From Sphagnum compactum (Eukaryota > Bryophyta > Sphagnopsida > Sphagnales): DNA of 64,000 nucleotides. The notes below the pieces were generated by a model. The model worked only from the letters and a program-made list of their open reading frames with translations. It did not search any database and was not told the DNA's origin. Below are positions 25,880-38,796 of this stretch, in pieces. The position numbers and the translations under genes were made by a program. The stretch spans positions 8,556,001-8,620,000 of the forward strand of contig OZ234504.1 in the NCBI GenBank assembly GCA_965153455.1, read 5' to 3'. Position 1 is the first letter of the stretch; the number at the start of each line of letters is the position of its first letter.

Positions 25880-27530
25880 CATATCCTCAACTCCCACATC
25901 AAATCCATAAATAAATTTAATGTGGGTAAGATGCACAACTTGGTTAGATTGATGCCCACACCCTCCTTTAATCTCAAAGACCCTAAGCTTTTAAATTGAA
26001 TGAGCGTATTGTATGCATGAACATGGCCTTGAATTGTACATTATGGAAGTTTTTTGCGATCATGAACATGACACTAAATGAATATTACATATAAAAATAT
26101 AAAAATATATGAATATTACATCCTTGAGAGTATTTATTTTGGGGACTATTTATTTTGCCCCAAAAAATTGAAAACTTCGAATTGTGCACATGTTGATGTT
26201 CAATTTCACTATCATTGATGCAATTAATATTTAAATTTGTTTACAAGTTCAAGGTCAATTTTCACTCAAGCTTCGAGTATTATGACCTGTAACAATATAC
26301 ACTAAGATTGCATATTACAAGGAAACGTGAGTTTGCATATGTAAAATCCATTGATTTTTTATGTGAGTAATGTTAATTATTTGTTTTTGTCTGTGAACTT
26401 CATAACATAATTGATACAATTAATGTTAATCATTTTGATTCATATGTGAACTCCATGATAGAATATATGCTGATAATGTTAATCATTTGCTCATCAGTTG
26501 CAATGAGTTTAGTTTGCCGTGCACATATCAAATTCTTTTCAATGTAAATTAGCTTCAACAAAACTCGAGATCAAGGTTTCAAGACTACAACATGTTACAA
26601 CAACAAAACTATGAATGTTCGTATATGAAGCATTGCAAAAGTGGTTTTTGCACATTGCCCACTCAAAAGTCAAGGAGAACAATACACTAGAATAAACACT
26701 ATTCATTTGGGTTCTCTTGTTTGCTTTTGGTATTTTGTAATAGGTGAAAGAAATACATTGGTAAATACTAAGAAATTGAATTCAATAAGCACATTGGGCA
26801 CCATGAATGTGTTCATATTGGAAAATTAAATTTTGTTATGTTGTCAAGCTATAAATGATTGTTTCAAAGCTTGGTAAATTGGGAGCAAATTGAATTTTTA
26901 TGTTCGAAACGTTATTTTAAAAAAAATTTGAAGGAGGATTAGGGATTGGACATTTGAGATCAAACATAAGTGAAATGTGTATGAATGTGGACCCAACAAC
27001 GACCCAAATCCATTTATGTGAAGGTTGTCGGGTAAGTTAATACACAACATCTAAAATATAATAAAGGGAAGATAGCCTTACTTCCCAAGGCAATATTTTA
27101 TAAAATAATTAAGATGGAAACAAATTGGAATGACCAATATGTCAAATAGAAGGCATAAAGACAATTACCTTTTAGCCACCCCTTGTACCTTTGCAACAAA
27201 TTGGTTCAAAAGATCAATTACCTTCAACTCGGTGTTAGCACTATCTCCATTACTGTTGTATGCTCATGTATGCTACAACTACCTTCCATTACATGTTGCC
27301 ATACCTTTGGGTGTTGCATTTATCGTCTAGTGACCTTTATTCATTAATAAAGAAAACATTATAAAAAAAATTACATCAAACAAATTAATTCACTGCTTGT
27401 CAAATAAAAGGATTTTTTTTAATTGAAAATAAAGGCGTACATCTTTTCTTTGAAATATCACACTTGTACATTCCCATTACGAGGAGAATGCATCATCATC
27501 CAAACCTAGTCCTTCCTTATAGAATCCTCA
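25880..27530. other. AT-rich gene-free stretch
   Basis: Strongly AT-rich with no frame longer than about 65 codons and no recognisable exon, RNA gene or element boundary. Confidence 0.55.
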
Positions 27531-27534
27531 TGAC

Positions 27535-27905
27535 TTAAGGTTTAAGGTTTTTAGGATTAGGGTTTTAAATTGAAGTCTGATTTCCTTTTTTGCTTTTAGT
27601 TATTTCATTTGTAGTTTAAGGTTTTTAGGGTTAGGGTTAAGGTCTGATTTCTTTTTTTTTGCTTTTAGTTTTTTCATATAAGGTTTAAAGTTTAAGGTTT
27701 TTAAGGTTTGTTATTAGGGTTTAGGGTCAAGGTTTGATTTTTTTTTTGCTTTTAGTTTTTTCATATAAGGTTTAAAGTTTAAGGTTTTTAAGGTTTGTTA
27801 TTAGGGTTTAGGGTCAAGGTTTGATTTTTTTTTTTGTTTTTAGTTTTTTCATCTAAGGTTTAAAGTTTAATGTTTTGAGGGTAAGGTTTAGGGCTAAGGT
27901 CTAAT
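27535..27905. repeat. Degenerate telomere-like tandem array (AGGTTTAAGG / TTAGGGTTTAGGG)
   Basis: Repeats of AAGGTTT, TTTAGGG and TTAGGGTT are organised into a higher-order unit of about 85 bp. The unit contains a T-run, GCTTTTAGTTTTTTCAT, AAGGTTTAAAGTTTAAGG and TTATTAGGGTTTAGGGTCAA. Two copies (about 27,650-27,735 and 27,735-27,825) are almost identical and flanking copies are more diverged. Confidence 0.85.
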
Positions 27906-27959
27906 TTCATTTCTTGCTTTCAAGGGCTATGTTTAAATATGAAACTTAACATGGTAGTT

Positions 27960-28760
27960 GAACATTATAGGGGACATGTTGATTATGTCAGGCAAGTTGT
28001 GCAAGTTGAGGCCTAAACAACATCTCATGAACTTCATATTGTATATGAAACATAACAATGTCACAATTTTTTATGCTTTCGTGTAGAATCGTTAGAAATC
28101 TATTATGTGACAATGCACTTTTTGATTGCATCATGCATTAATGATGCACTTGCAAATAAGATTTGTTTATTGATGCCCAAAAAGTGAGTTGTCCTATATA
28201 CATAATTGCAAAAGTTGCGAAGATGTATTAGGTTCATGCATGACACTTTGGTTGAGATTTGGAAACCTTGGAATATCGAAGCACATAGGACTTGGTTCAA
28301 CAGCTAGAAAAAGATTTATTCAATGAACAACACAATTTTTTGGGGCCATCATGGATTATTCATTTACATAGATGGAGGCTATTATGGGTCTTCTCATGAT
28401 ATGAACATTTTATGGCACTTTCTCATATACTAGAATTGACGCCATCATTTCACTCATATAAATGATTATTTTGAATATCTCTTAGGGGATCCAAGGTACG
28501 TGGGTGAGAAGATGTTTATCATGCATGAGATAGGACAGCACAAACTTGCTCCAAATGTTGATCATGATGCAAACATTCAACAAAATGCATGAAGTTTTTT
28601 AAATGCAAATGGAGTGGGGGATTAGTGGGTTTTAAAAAAAATGAAAACACCTGATGAAAATTCAACAAAACCCAAATATGCACTTTGTTTTTGAACCACA
28701 ACTATCTTCATTAATTTCCTACACAAGAAGCATATGGACCTCACATACCATAATACCTTT
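27960..28760 (+). mobile_element. Decayed PIF/Harbinger-type DDE transposase
   Basis: Read across three frames, the segment spells the conserved C-terminal half of a HARBI1/ALP1-like transposase: an MKHNNVT block, CINDALANKI, DTLVEIWKPWNIEAHRTWF, YIDGGYYGSSHDMNIL (second Asp region), EYLLGDPRYVGEKMFIM, LAPNVDHDA, MEWGISGF (Glu region) and TKPKYA. Stop codons and frameshifts separate the blocks, so it is inactive. Identification is by remembered family motifs; terminal inverted repeats and target-site duplications were not found by eye. Confidence 0.8.
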
Positions 28761-31700
28761 TAAGGTTCAACATTTCATTGTTGAATAATTATTTTATTTT
28801 GAAAAATTGATGGCAGAAAATAAATATTTTTTTGAATTTTTGACAAAACTTCATTTAAATTTTTAAATATCTACATGTTATTCATCACCAATGTTCTACA
28901 CAAATGTTTTGCTTCACAGCACAAGTTTTGATCCCAAATCTTCCCCTGCAAGAAATATGGCACTAACCACTAGCATACCATCAAGCACTGAAAAACAAGG
29001 TTTGTTTTTTACATTTATTGCATACATAGAATCAAAAAAAGAATTTTTTTGAAAACCATGCGGCAAAACAATGAAGTTCTCTATAGGGCTACACTATTAG
29101 GCTCATAAAAGGTGCCAAACAAAACTTGTTAAAGATTGTTTGGCAGCAAAGGAATTTTTTAAAAAATAGGCTAGAAATACTATGAAATTTCGGCTTCAGT
29201 AAACAATTTTTTAAAAAAATTCAGTACAAAGGGACTTTAATTTTCTAAAATTTTGGCATTTAAAAAATATATAATTTCTATCAAACTTGAAAAAGTGCCA
29301 TGGTATTCATGAACTCTTTGATGGCCAAAAATCTCCAAATGCCTTTGAATATAAATAGTGAAAAACGAAAAGAGTAAGAAATGAAAAGTTATCAACAAAT
29401 AGTAACTATCAAATATTTGTCAGAGAACATTAACAAAAGAAATTTTGATGAAGAAAAAATGAATTGAAAAATTGGCTATGAAAAATAGCTAAGTGTAAAA
29501 AACAAATAGTGAAATGTGAGGGGAGGTGTAGGTTTTGGTTTAACATAGACATGGGATAAACATTACATGAACTAAGTTCATGCCAAATTGAGGAACATTT
29601 TTGAGTTTAATGCCTTGTTGGGCCCCTTTGTATGGTGTTCATGTTGTTTCCTTGATCTTGTCTCATGAATCCAACAAACATAGGTTTTTGATGTTTTGTT
29701 TACATGACTTTACAACTAATTTTATTGTTTCTAAAATTGTCTAGGACAACCATATGATACATTCCAAAAAATCACCCATATATTGATTCTTTTATCATTG
29801 GAACTTTCAAAGTGCTTTCCAATGATTTCCAATGCAACAAAGTTATCTACAAAGTCAAGGTAATTGGACAGTAAATCAACTAGTTACTCTAAAGGGGGGG
29901 ATGGCCATCAAAATTAAGGACGCAAATTCCCATTATCCCAAAAATTGGGGTCAAAACCCCAAATAACAGGAAAACTAAACGGCTTTAGAGTGTTTACCAC
30001 CAAGGTTGTAAAAAATGACATGACATGCCCAATTTGTGTCCATCGTCAAGCCAACGCCCATTCAAACATGTTAGTAAATTGTCCATCATGACAAACATTG
30101 ACAAACATGTTAGTGGGCAATTGAAAATTTGTGGTCAACACTTGATAAAATTTATGATCACCACTTGGAAATTTTTTGGGTGTTGCCTGAAATGTTTTAG
30201 TTGTCCAATAGACAATGGTTCATCTCCACCTTTGACCCAACAATTGAATGTTTTTGGGTCGTTTCTCGAAAAATTCAAGTTGTTGCCTTAAAAATTTTAG
30301 TCATTTGATGGACAATGGTTCAATCTCCACCAGTGGTCTAGGAACAAAAAATAATAATTGTTGCCCAAATTATTTTTATCATTGTTTGAAAAAAAAATTA
30401 CTTGCTGCCCAAAATTAATTTTTTGGTTACTATTTGATTTGATTTTTCAATTGTCGTAAGACTATGGCAATCGAAAGTTGTTTTGGTCATCATAAGATCA
30501 CTTTTGATCATCGTAAGATTGTGGCAATTGAAAGTTGTTTCAATTGCCACATGATTTAAAATGATAGAATGATGCGATTTTCAATTGCCCCTAACTTTCC
30601 CCTAGGTAGCTTGACCTCACTTTCCCAAGGAGAACACTTAATGTAAAGTTTGGGATTTACATGCATCAAACGACCATTTTTAAGGAGGGGGGGGGGTATT
30701 AGATAATTGTCCACCCTATTTTTTTATCACCCTATTATTATCTAATTTTTTAATATATACATGCTAAAACCACCTTATATTAATTATAACCTACTTTTCA
30801 TATTATTACATACCCTATATTATAATTAAATTGATTATTTGAATAAAATGTAACCTATTTTTTAACTAATTAACTTATAATTTTTACCCAACAACCAATA
30901 TATTGCACCCTATATTTTTACTCATGTATTTTTTTTATTTTTACTAGTGTCCCCCCTAGGTTCACTTTGATCAATGTTGACCTTATTTTGATGTGATGAT
31001 GGGCAATGTTAATGTCCAAATGGATATGTCACATTGAATGGATGCCTGGATGTTGTGACAACCTTATTTATCACCCAATTTTAATTTCCTTTGTGCATGG
31101 AGTTTTACAAGATGTAAGGTCATTGGCTTCTTTTATGAATAAGCTTTAAAATGCGCAAGGTTTGTGTGTTTGAAGTTTCATAAACAAGAATCTTTGCCAT
31201 TTGTTGTTCTACAAGCACATTTTATCAAATTTCAATGTGTGCATTATTGGGAGATATGAACAAAATCTTGTTACTGTGCAAAAGGAGGTGCAACATTGGT
31301 AGGGGAGGAATGCAGACAAACAAGTCTTGAAATTTGATGTAGTTAATTTGTTGAATAGGTTTCTTCAACCCCTAACTATTGAGGGCGCACTAATTATTGC
31401 AGGGTCATTGGCCCTTCAAATGAGCTTGGATTACCTACAAAGTGAAATTTTCCTTAAAATTTTCAACATTTTTCATCATGATGTTAATCTAAAACCTTTG
31501 AAATAAACAAAAGGAACATTATGATTATTTAAATGACTTCTTAACATTTTGGGAAATGGGTCTTTTTAACAATATGCTTGGTTTTTGTCTTCATGGAAAA
31601 ATTATGTGAAACAATTTTGATAATAGTCCATTCATGGTTGCTAGAATCCCTCAATAGAAGTAAAAGAGTTAAAAGTTCTAACCTTGGAAGTTTAGAGGTT

Positions 31701-34700
31701 GGTGTGTTATAGGAAGAATTTTGTGAAAATTGATATGAAGATCATGCTCAAAACCTCTTGTTGTTGCCACTCATAAACACCTTTGTTCAAAAATGCATCT
31801 TGCCACAACTTCTTATTTCCCCATCAATGATGTGGCACTTTCATCAAGTAAACAAAATGGTATGATGCAAATGTTGAGAATTTTGAAGTGGAGGAGTTAT
31901 GTGATGCAAACTTTCATAATTACCATTTATAATTGTAATGGTTGTTGGAGACATTTTGGATGTTTTTGAACTAGTTAGATATTTGAACTAGTTAGATACC
32001 ATGCCATAAACACATGTAAGTGTTATTTTTTGAATTGTCATGTGATCTCCTAACTATAAAAAATCCATGTTCATTTTTTGTACGTATAGAATTGTTTTAC
32101 ATCTTATGCATTAAAAATGTCATCACACAATTGCATGTCAATTACAAGGTTTGTGGAGGAGTACATGTCCATGTGTTTGTTTTCCCCTTACTTAATCCTA
32201 CGTACCAAGGGTTGCTTGCATTTGTTGTATGAAAATTTAAGGGTTTTTGTTGCAAATTCAACTTGTGCACATTACTATTATATTGAGTTGATTATTAACT
32301 ATAGGTGGAACATGTTTTTTGTACCTATTCAGTTTATGGTCAAGTGAACCCTTAATTTTTCTAGGTTTGGAAAAGGCATTATTGGCATTTTTGCGGTCAT
32401 TAAATGGTTCCCCTTTAATGTGAACATTTAAATACCCAAGGAGTCAAGTTTGTAAAACAATTGAGGTAAAATTTACTAAAGCACCCAAATTTGGTGGTTT
32501 ATGATGCCAAATGCTATATGTAGATTGGTGAAGGTCTGTAACTAGATTCCTATCTATTCAACACATATGCAATTTGTTACAAACCCATGTTTCCATTTGA
32601 CATTCATGGTTTATGTTTTTGAACATACCTACAACCTTTTCAAATAGATCAAAAAATTTAGGTTTAAAGATTATAATTTTATTAAGTTGGCATGCATGTG
32701 TATTGTAGGTAGGTATATCAATATAGATGTCAATTGCTTGCTAAATACATTAGTGTCCACAATCTTGTTCAAGTTCAAATTGGACTTATTTGTAATTGGT
32801 AGTTTAGGACTAATATAATTCAACTTGAAAATTATGCATTTAGTTAGCACATTTATTATGGCCCATCATAATAACCAAATATTGTTCATGAAAGTCATAG
32901 CACATGCATCTTGCTTCAATTTGCACAACCCCTAAAAAGAATCTAAATATTGTTTAATAAAAAGAATTGTCTATTACAAAAAATTAACTTGATGTGGAAA
33001 TCCTTGTAGTTTACAACTCCTCCTCATTTATAGGTTCCATCTGGTTGTAAAAATGAGATATTAACACACAATTCAAACATATAATAATGGAACTTGATAT
33101 TATGTAACAACTAGTTGGGCATGCTTGTGGTTGATTTTTGGGTATAATGTAGGATGCTTGAAAGGCTAATTAATTTAGAATATGGATACTATACTTATAA
33201 CATCAATCCCTATCTATGTTCATGATAAGATCACATTTAAAAGCCTATTTGGTTTGTTACTTTCCTTGTTAAGCATACAATTGGAGTATATGTGCAAAGT
33301 TAATTGGAAATCAACTACCTTATCAAAAGTTATGTATAGGTTTTGAACTTGCATTCTATCATTCAAATTTCATTTGGAACTTTAATTCAAAATGTTTTGC
33401 CTAGTCCTCTTTGGTGTTGCATCAAGTAAGTTCATTTGAGTTTTTACCTCAAGGTCATTAATTAATTAACATTGAACAACCCCATGTAGATCACAAGTAT
33501 TCAATCTATCGTATTCTATTGAGGTTTTACATTCCCACGAATTATAGTTATTATGGTCCAAAGTTGTTATAAAGCGGAAAGATTTTTAACGTCATCAATG
33601 ATCAAGTTTAGGGTTAAAATTGTTCAAGTGCATTTGTAGTAACCTATAATTAATCGATGATTATTGATGGCTATTGCAACATATCAAGTGCATGAAATAA
33701 AGGTTTGAAGAAGGAAAATTTTAGATTCGTGATCAACAACATCATGAACTTATAACAACTTACTTATTCTTTTTAATAAATCCTATAAAAAGGTTGGCAA
33801 TAAGTACGCTTTTGGACTTATTAATCCTAATTTGTTACAATACCTTTTCCTCTTGTCACATGGTACTCGAGGTCTATTAAAACCATTAGTTGTTTAAGCC
33901 TTATTCCACATCCCATCCCTTCTCTTCTTCTTTATTGATATGTATTGATAACCTTCTGCCATTAGTTCAATATTGCATTATGGTCACATTCTATAAAATA
34001 ATGATTTGGATTAATCACTTAATTAATTGGAACATGGTTAGGTTATGGATTGGATGGTTTATTAATTTGCAAAATATTAATCATAATTAAATACTTTAAC
34101 CCTATGGAGGTTGAATTGAAGGTTTATAAAATAATTAATTACAACAACAAAGGTATGTATTTAAAGGGGCACCATATATTACATAACGTTGGTTCCAATT
34201 TTGGCACTGTCAATTTTCAAAGTGCACATGTAATTGTCAAAGTTGTTAGTGGATATGTGCAAGTACCATTGAAAACAATAAGCCACCTACATAAAATTAT
34301 GGTAAAATCAAAGATATCATGTGAGCTTATGGTAATACCAACATGATAAGGTTTGTGAAGAGAGGTTGAACTATTAAAATTTTATTAAGTGAATTTTATT
34401 AACTACACTAATCCACCCAATTGGATTCTTAGCATATGTGTACAATTGTTCATTTTTTAGATTGGCATATCAAATCTTAAACTATATTGGCATTTATATT
34501 AAGCAATATGGTTTACTTGCATTTAAATTTATGTGATTTATTAATTGGGTTATTAATTTCGTTCAAGTAGCATGTGTGTCATTCTAATGCAACTTGACAA
34601 GCGTTGTCAGATGAAGAAGATATAACCCATGATATAAGACAATTAATTATGCGTACTATTGTTTTTTATGTGGGCCACATGTATGGGATGGAATGTCCAA

Positions 34701-35139
34701 ATATGTTTTAGGACTCACAATGGACCAAGATGTAAACACACAACAAGCCCATTGGATTATAACTACCATCTTAGCATAAGCTAAAGGCCTTTTGGAGGGA
34801 CAAAACCCAGAGATCAATTGTTGAATCCTTTTATCTAAACATGACGGTCGTTACTTATGGTCACCATTTTGCATTGTATAGCAAGGATAGGAAGCAAATG
34901 ACGCAACTCATCCCAAATGTGGTTTGCAAAACAATGTACACCAATTACCTCGTACAAAATATCTTAAATGAAAAACACATAATGGTAAATATATAACTTA
35001 AAGAATGCTAGGGAGCTAGGTGTATTCAACAAATAGGAGTTCATCCAAAAAATGAAAAAAATGTTGGGGGTTTTAACTAAAAGTTGTTGTCCCATCTAAA
35101 CTCTATAAGGTATTGCATTTGTTTTACTACAACTTCAAA
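28761..35139. other. AT-rich gene-free stretch between two transposase relics
   Basis: No recognisable gene. It contains a diverged local duplication near 30,165-30,345 (TTTTAGT.GTCCAATAGACAATGGTTCA and TTTTAGTCATTTGATGGACAATGGTTCA blocks) and a set of CAATTGAAAGTTGTTT repeats around 30,460-30,560. It is probably decayed transposon sequence, but I cannot assign a family. Confidence 0.5.
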
Positions 35140-35900
35140 TGTTATGTCCATGTGCCTTTAATGCAAACATTTTGTTAATAAAATAATTGTTTGGAACATT
35201 TGAATGTACTTAAGTTTTATATAATCAATTTGTTTCATTAGCCTTCTCCACTTCCATTTCAAACCTTTGATTCCCCATGTCCACTCATACTTGGTACATT
35301 ACATGTATCTTATTGTAAACCTTAACAACCATTTAGTTAGCATTTGGAGCTAGCTCCTTTTTAACAAATCTTTCTCATAATAAACATTTGTCTTCCCATA
35401 TATCCAAGGTCACCTAGTAAGTATTCAAAGTAGGTGTCCCCGTGGACAAAATAATCACATCAATTCTTGTAAACCTCTAAGTGTCTCAAGATACTCACAT
35501 CATGGAAGAACCCATCATATCTAATGTCAATATGAATAAATAGCCCTTACTGATTGACAATGATAATATTGTTCATTGTTCATACATTTTTTTCCTCCCA
35601 TTAAACTAATTTATATGGTTTATAATATTCCAAGGCTTATGGATTTTGACAATTGTCTTATCAATTATCCCAATGCAACCCTGAAACTTAGGTAGGTGTT
35701 GGGTTAGATGAGTTCATTGCTTGAAATAGATGGCCATTGAATCTCTTGGGCAATGGTAGAATTATTACAAGTTATTACATGAAAATAAAATCATCACATA
35801 CTACATATTTTGCCCAATTTCACATGAAGACATCGTACATCGATATGTTATCATGCTTCAAGTATAATATACCATCATAAACTTGCCCCTTCCATTTATT
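35140..35900 (-). mobile_element. Second decayed PIF/Harbinger-type transposase, opposite orientation
   Basis: On the minus strand the sequence spells ILYLKHDNISMYDVFM, GCIGIIDKTIVKIHKPWN, NGRKKMY, GLFIHIDIRYDGFFHDVSIL, YFEYLLGDLGYMGRQMFIM, KELAPNAN, WGIKGLKWKWRRLMK and LKYIQMFQ. These are the same block order as the relic at 27,960-28,760, broken by stops and frameshifts. First and second catalytic Asp regions are readable; the Glu position is not. It is a diverged paralogue of the other relic, not an identical copy. Confidence 0.8.
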
Positions 35901-38178
35901 TGTGCTTTTATAACATTTTAACAATGTGTTAAAGGTTAACTGGTAACAAAGTGTTGATACAATCATTGATAAGATGTTGTGATGACATTGTAACATATTA
36001 CGATGATTGATCATTGTATTACAATGAAATTACAACATCATGTCAATGATTGATTAACATTCCATTAATACTTAATCTTGAACACATTGTTAAAACATTT
36101 GTTGTGAAAACATAGATACATAGAGGGGGAAAGTTTGTGATGCATATGGGAAAGAGACAAGCAAAAATGAGACACAAAGCTAAAGAGAGGTAGGACATTA
36201 CAAAATTACATATATGCAATTTGATGACAAGTTTAAAGTGTCAAAATTGGTTTGTTATAGATTTCTAGAAAGGGGGAAGAACTTTAAATTTGTCATTTTG
36301 TGTAATTTTGAAAATAACCACAACGGATAAATCTAAATTAATGGAAATGGCTGGAGATTGTTGTAGAAAAAGATGGAAGCTTCAAAGGTGAGGCTAAATT
36401 AGTGATCTTGAAGACTTGTAAAAAGAGGTTAAATTCAATTGCTAGACTGTTGAAAAGAGGTGAAAGTTTCAATCATGAGTTTATTGCAATTTCTTAAACA
36501 TGCACAATAGCTTAAAATTAGGTTGTTTGTCAAATGTTAGAAAGGCGCAAATGTGAATATCCTTGTAGTTTAGAAATTGTTGCTAAAAGCAATAATGGGC
36601 TATATTTGTGTAATGTTTCAAAGATGGTTGCGAAAATGCGATTGTGTGAAATCACTTCACCTTGAGAGAAGATTGACATCGTTGGAGAATTCAAACTTGA
36701 TGTAAATGTTAACATAGATTGTTATCACAAGGTTGTGAGTTTCAAAATCTGTTGGATTTGCAGCCATGGTCATGACAATAAGCGCCAATAATAACCGACA
36801 AAGTTTTGCAGTGTGATACGAGCTTTACTTGTCAAAAACGAGTGTAGGTATTAGGAAGCGAGTTCTTGATGTAAGCTTTGCTTGCAAACAACTTTTGTGT
36901 GGGTTTGCATGCATGTGTGATAAATTCTATGATGGGCATGTAAAACGATTCTAGAAGCATAAACGTTGAAGGGCTTTTGTGAATGAGTGCTTTTGGGTGG
37001 GGGCAACAAACCACAATTGGACACAACTTCTTTGTGGCGGGTTTTTGCAACGGAACAAATGCTAAATGCTCAAAATTTTGCATCTCCTCTTGAATTTGTC
37101 CCTACTTTCTAGTTTTACCGAAACTAGGAGTGAAGAAAACATATGAGGCATGAAATTGGAGAGGACTTTGTGGATAACTTGAATGTGTGGTTGATTGAAA
37201 ATCCAAATTTTAGGGTTAGCATTTGATATACATTGGGTGTGGGTGTTGCCATGATTTTGGACATTATTTAAAAGATATGATGAAGGAGAGTCAATGAGAG
37301 GTATATTAGTCTTTGGTATGAATTGTTTGCAAGTGCAACATATATGCAATGATGTTATTATGATTTTATTCTTCATTCATATGTGGATGGATTGCCAATA
37401 ATGAAAACATAATGAATTCTTGTATAAATTAATAATGGGGGGTTTTTTTTTCAACTCATTGTTTTTGCAAAAATTGCAAAAATTTGCTTGAAAACCACAT
37501 TTTCCATTGAAAAACACCTTTTTTTCCCCCCTCTCCACCCCCCCCCCCCCCTCTTTTTTTCAAAAAAATTTCCCACAATTCAATGAAGATTTGCCACTTA
37601 AACAGTCATTAGCCAAAATTTTGCCTTAGTTCTTTTAGGGCTATTGGTCGGCAGAATTTTGCTCAATTAGTTTTGAGCACTGCCCGCCGGGTGGGGTCGC
37701 CGGGGGGGGGGGGTGTGGGTGGGGGCAGGGATTGGTGCTCATAAGGCCACCTATTTGTTGGGTACCACACCAGTAAGGCCCTTTGACAGCTGGATGTTCC
37801 TATTTAAAACTGTTTCAACGCATTTTTATGACTGGTAATGGTCCCCCCCCCCTTGAGGGCATCATATTTGTAGGGCTTCTTCCTACACCCCCCAAGAAGG
37901 GCTTCCCTATACCTGCTCCTTCCCCAAGTTCCCAATCATAGTTCCCAAACAAGAGGGGACTAGAGAACAAATGTTGTTCTCATTAGAGTAGCTGTTTCCC
38001 TGAGTTCCCAATCAAAGTTCCCAAACAAAGAAGGACCGGAGCAGATGTTTTCCCCCATTGTTCCCAATGAAAGTCTTACCATTATTCACCTTTGTTTTAT
38101 TCATTGGGAATATCCTGTTCCCCAAGTTCCCTCCGAGTTCCCAAACAAGGAGGACTGAAGAAGAGCCAACCAGCGAAC

Positions 38179-38180
<2 letters not shown>

Positions 38181-38214
<34 letters not shown>
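38181..38214. repeat. (GA)17 microsatellite upstream of ARABIDILLO
   Basis: Perfect GA dinucleotide run ending about 580 bp upstream of the start codon. Plant GAGA-type repeats of this kind often lie in promoters or 5' UTRs. Confidence 0.92.
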
Positions 38215-38222
<8 letters not shown>

Positions 38223-38501
38223 GCGGCCATGGCGATGGTGGACAAGACTGCACACCATGTCCATCGCTACAGTAGTAGTGCTGCTGGACACCAATTGCGT
38301 TAGCATCGCTCGGTGGAAGAAAGTCTGACAGACGGAAGTTTTGCGTAAAATCCCAGCAGTGACACCCTGCTCTCCTTTCTCGTTGTTGCTGCTGTGGAGA
38401 CGACGACACTTTGTGCGCTGTGTTGTTGTTTCGTGGCTCGACCAGGTTTTTGGTTTCTCCTTTCGGCTTTCTGTTCTAGGTCGTCAACAGTCAGTCGCAT
38501 A

Positions 38502-38541
38502 CCCTATCTATCTATTCATCTATCTATCTATCTTTCTATCT
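38502..38541. repeat. (TATC)n microsatellite
   Basis: About nine TATC/ATCT units with two interruptions, in the probable 5' UTR or proximal promoter of ARABIDILLO. Confidence 0.85.
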
Positions 38542-38760
38542 GCCGCTTGTTGTAAGCGTATCGAGGGTTTTCCTTGGTGGAGACGGAGATCCGGGACATA
38601 GATTTTGATGGAGCTCTTGACATATTGTTGGATCACGAAACGCTAAAAACGGCGGAAATCATACGACGACTGTGTTGGAATTTACCTGTTTTTTCCCCTT
38701 TCCTAGTTAGAATATCGGGAAGTCGTGAAGGAACTGCATACTGAGCGAGCCGATTCGTTG

Positions 38761-38796
38761 ATGCCTCGGATGATACGCCTTCTTGCTCCGCGATGA
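38761..38796 (+). promoter_or_regulatory. Upstream ORF whose stop overlaps the ARABIDILLO start codon
   Basis: ATG at 38,761 opens an 11-codon peptide (MPRMIRLLAPR). Its TGA (38,794-38,796) shares two bases with the main ATG (38,793-38,795) in the string CGATGAG. Whether it lies in the mRNA depends on the unmapped transcription start. Confidence 0.6.

Larger units (their letters stand above)
35901..38760. other. Gene-free flank upstream of ARABIDILLO with homopolymer runs
   Basis: No exon recognised. Contains poly-C/poly-T near 37,510-37,560 and poly-G near 37,700. The repeated phrase GAGTTCCCAAACAA (variants at about 37,926, 37,999 and 38,126) marks a diverged local repeat of about 70-130 bp. 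The last few hundred bases must include the ARABIDILLO promoter and 5' UTR. Confidence 0.5.

Noticed and set aside
34590-34990. Possible additional transposase fragment on the plus strand
   Set aside because: Scattered open blocks but no motif I can assign to a family.
38058-38409. Overlapping frames rich in Arg-Glu or Ser-Leu upstream of ARABIDILLO
   Set aside because: They are translations of the (GA)17 microsatellite.
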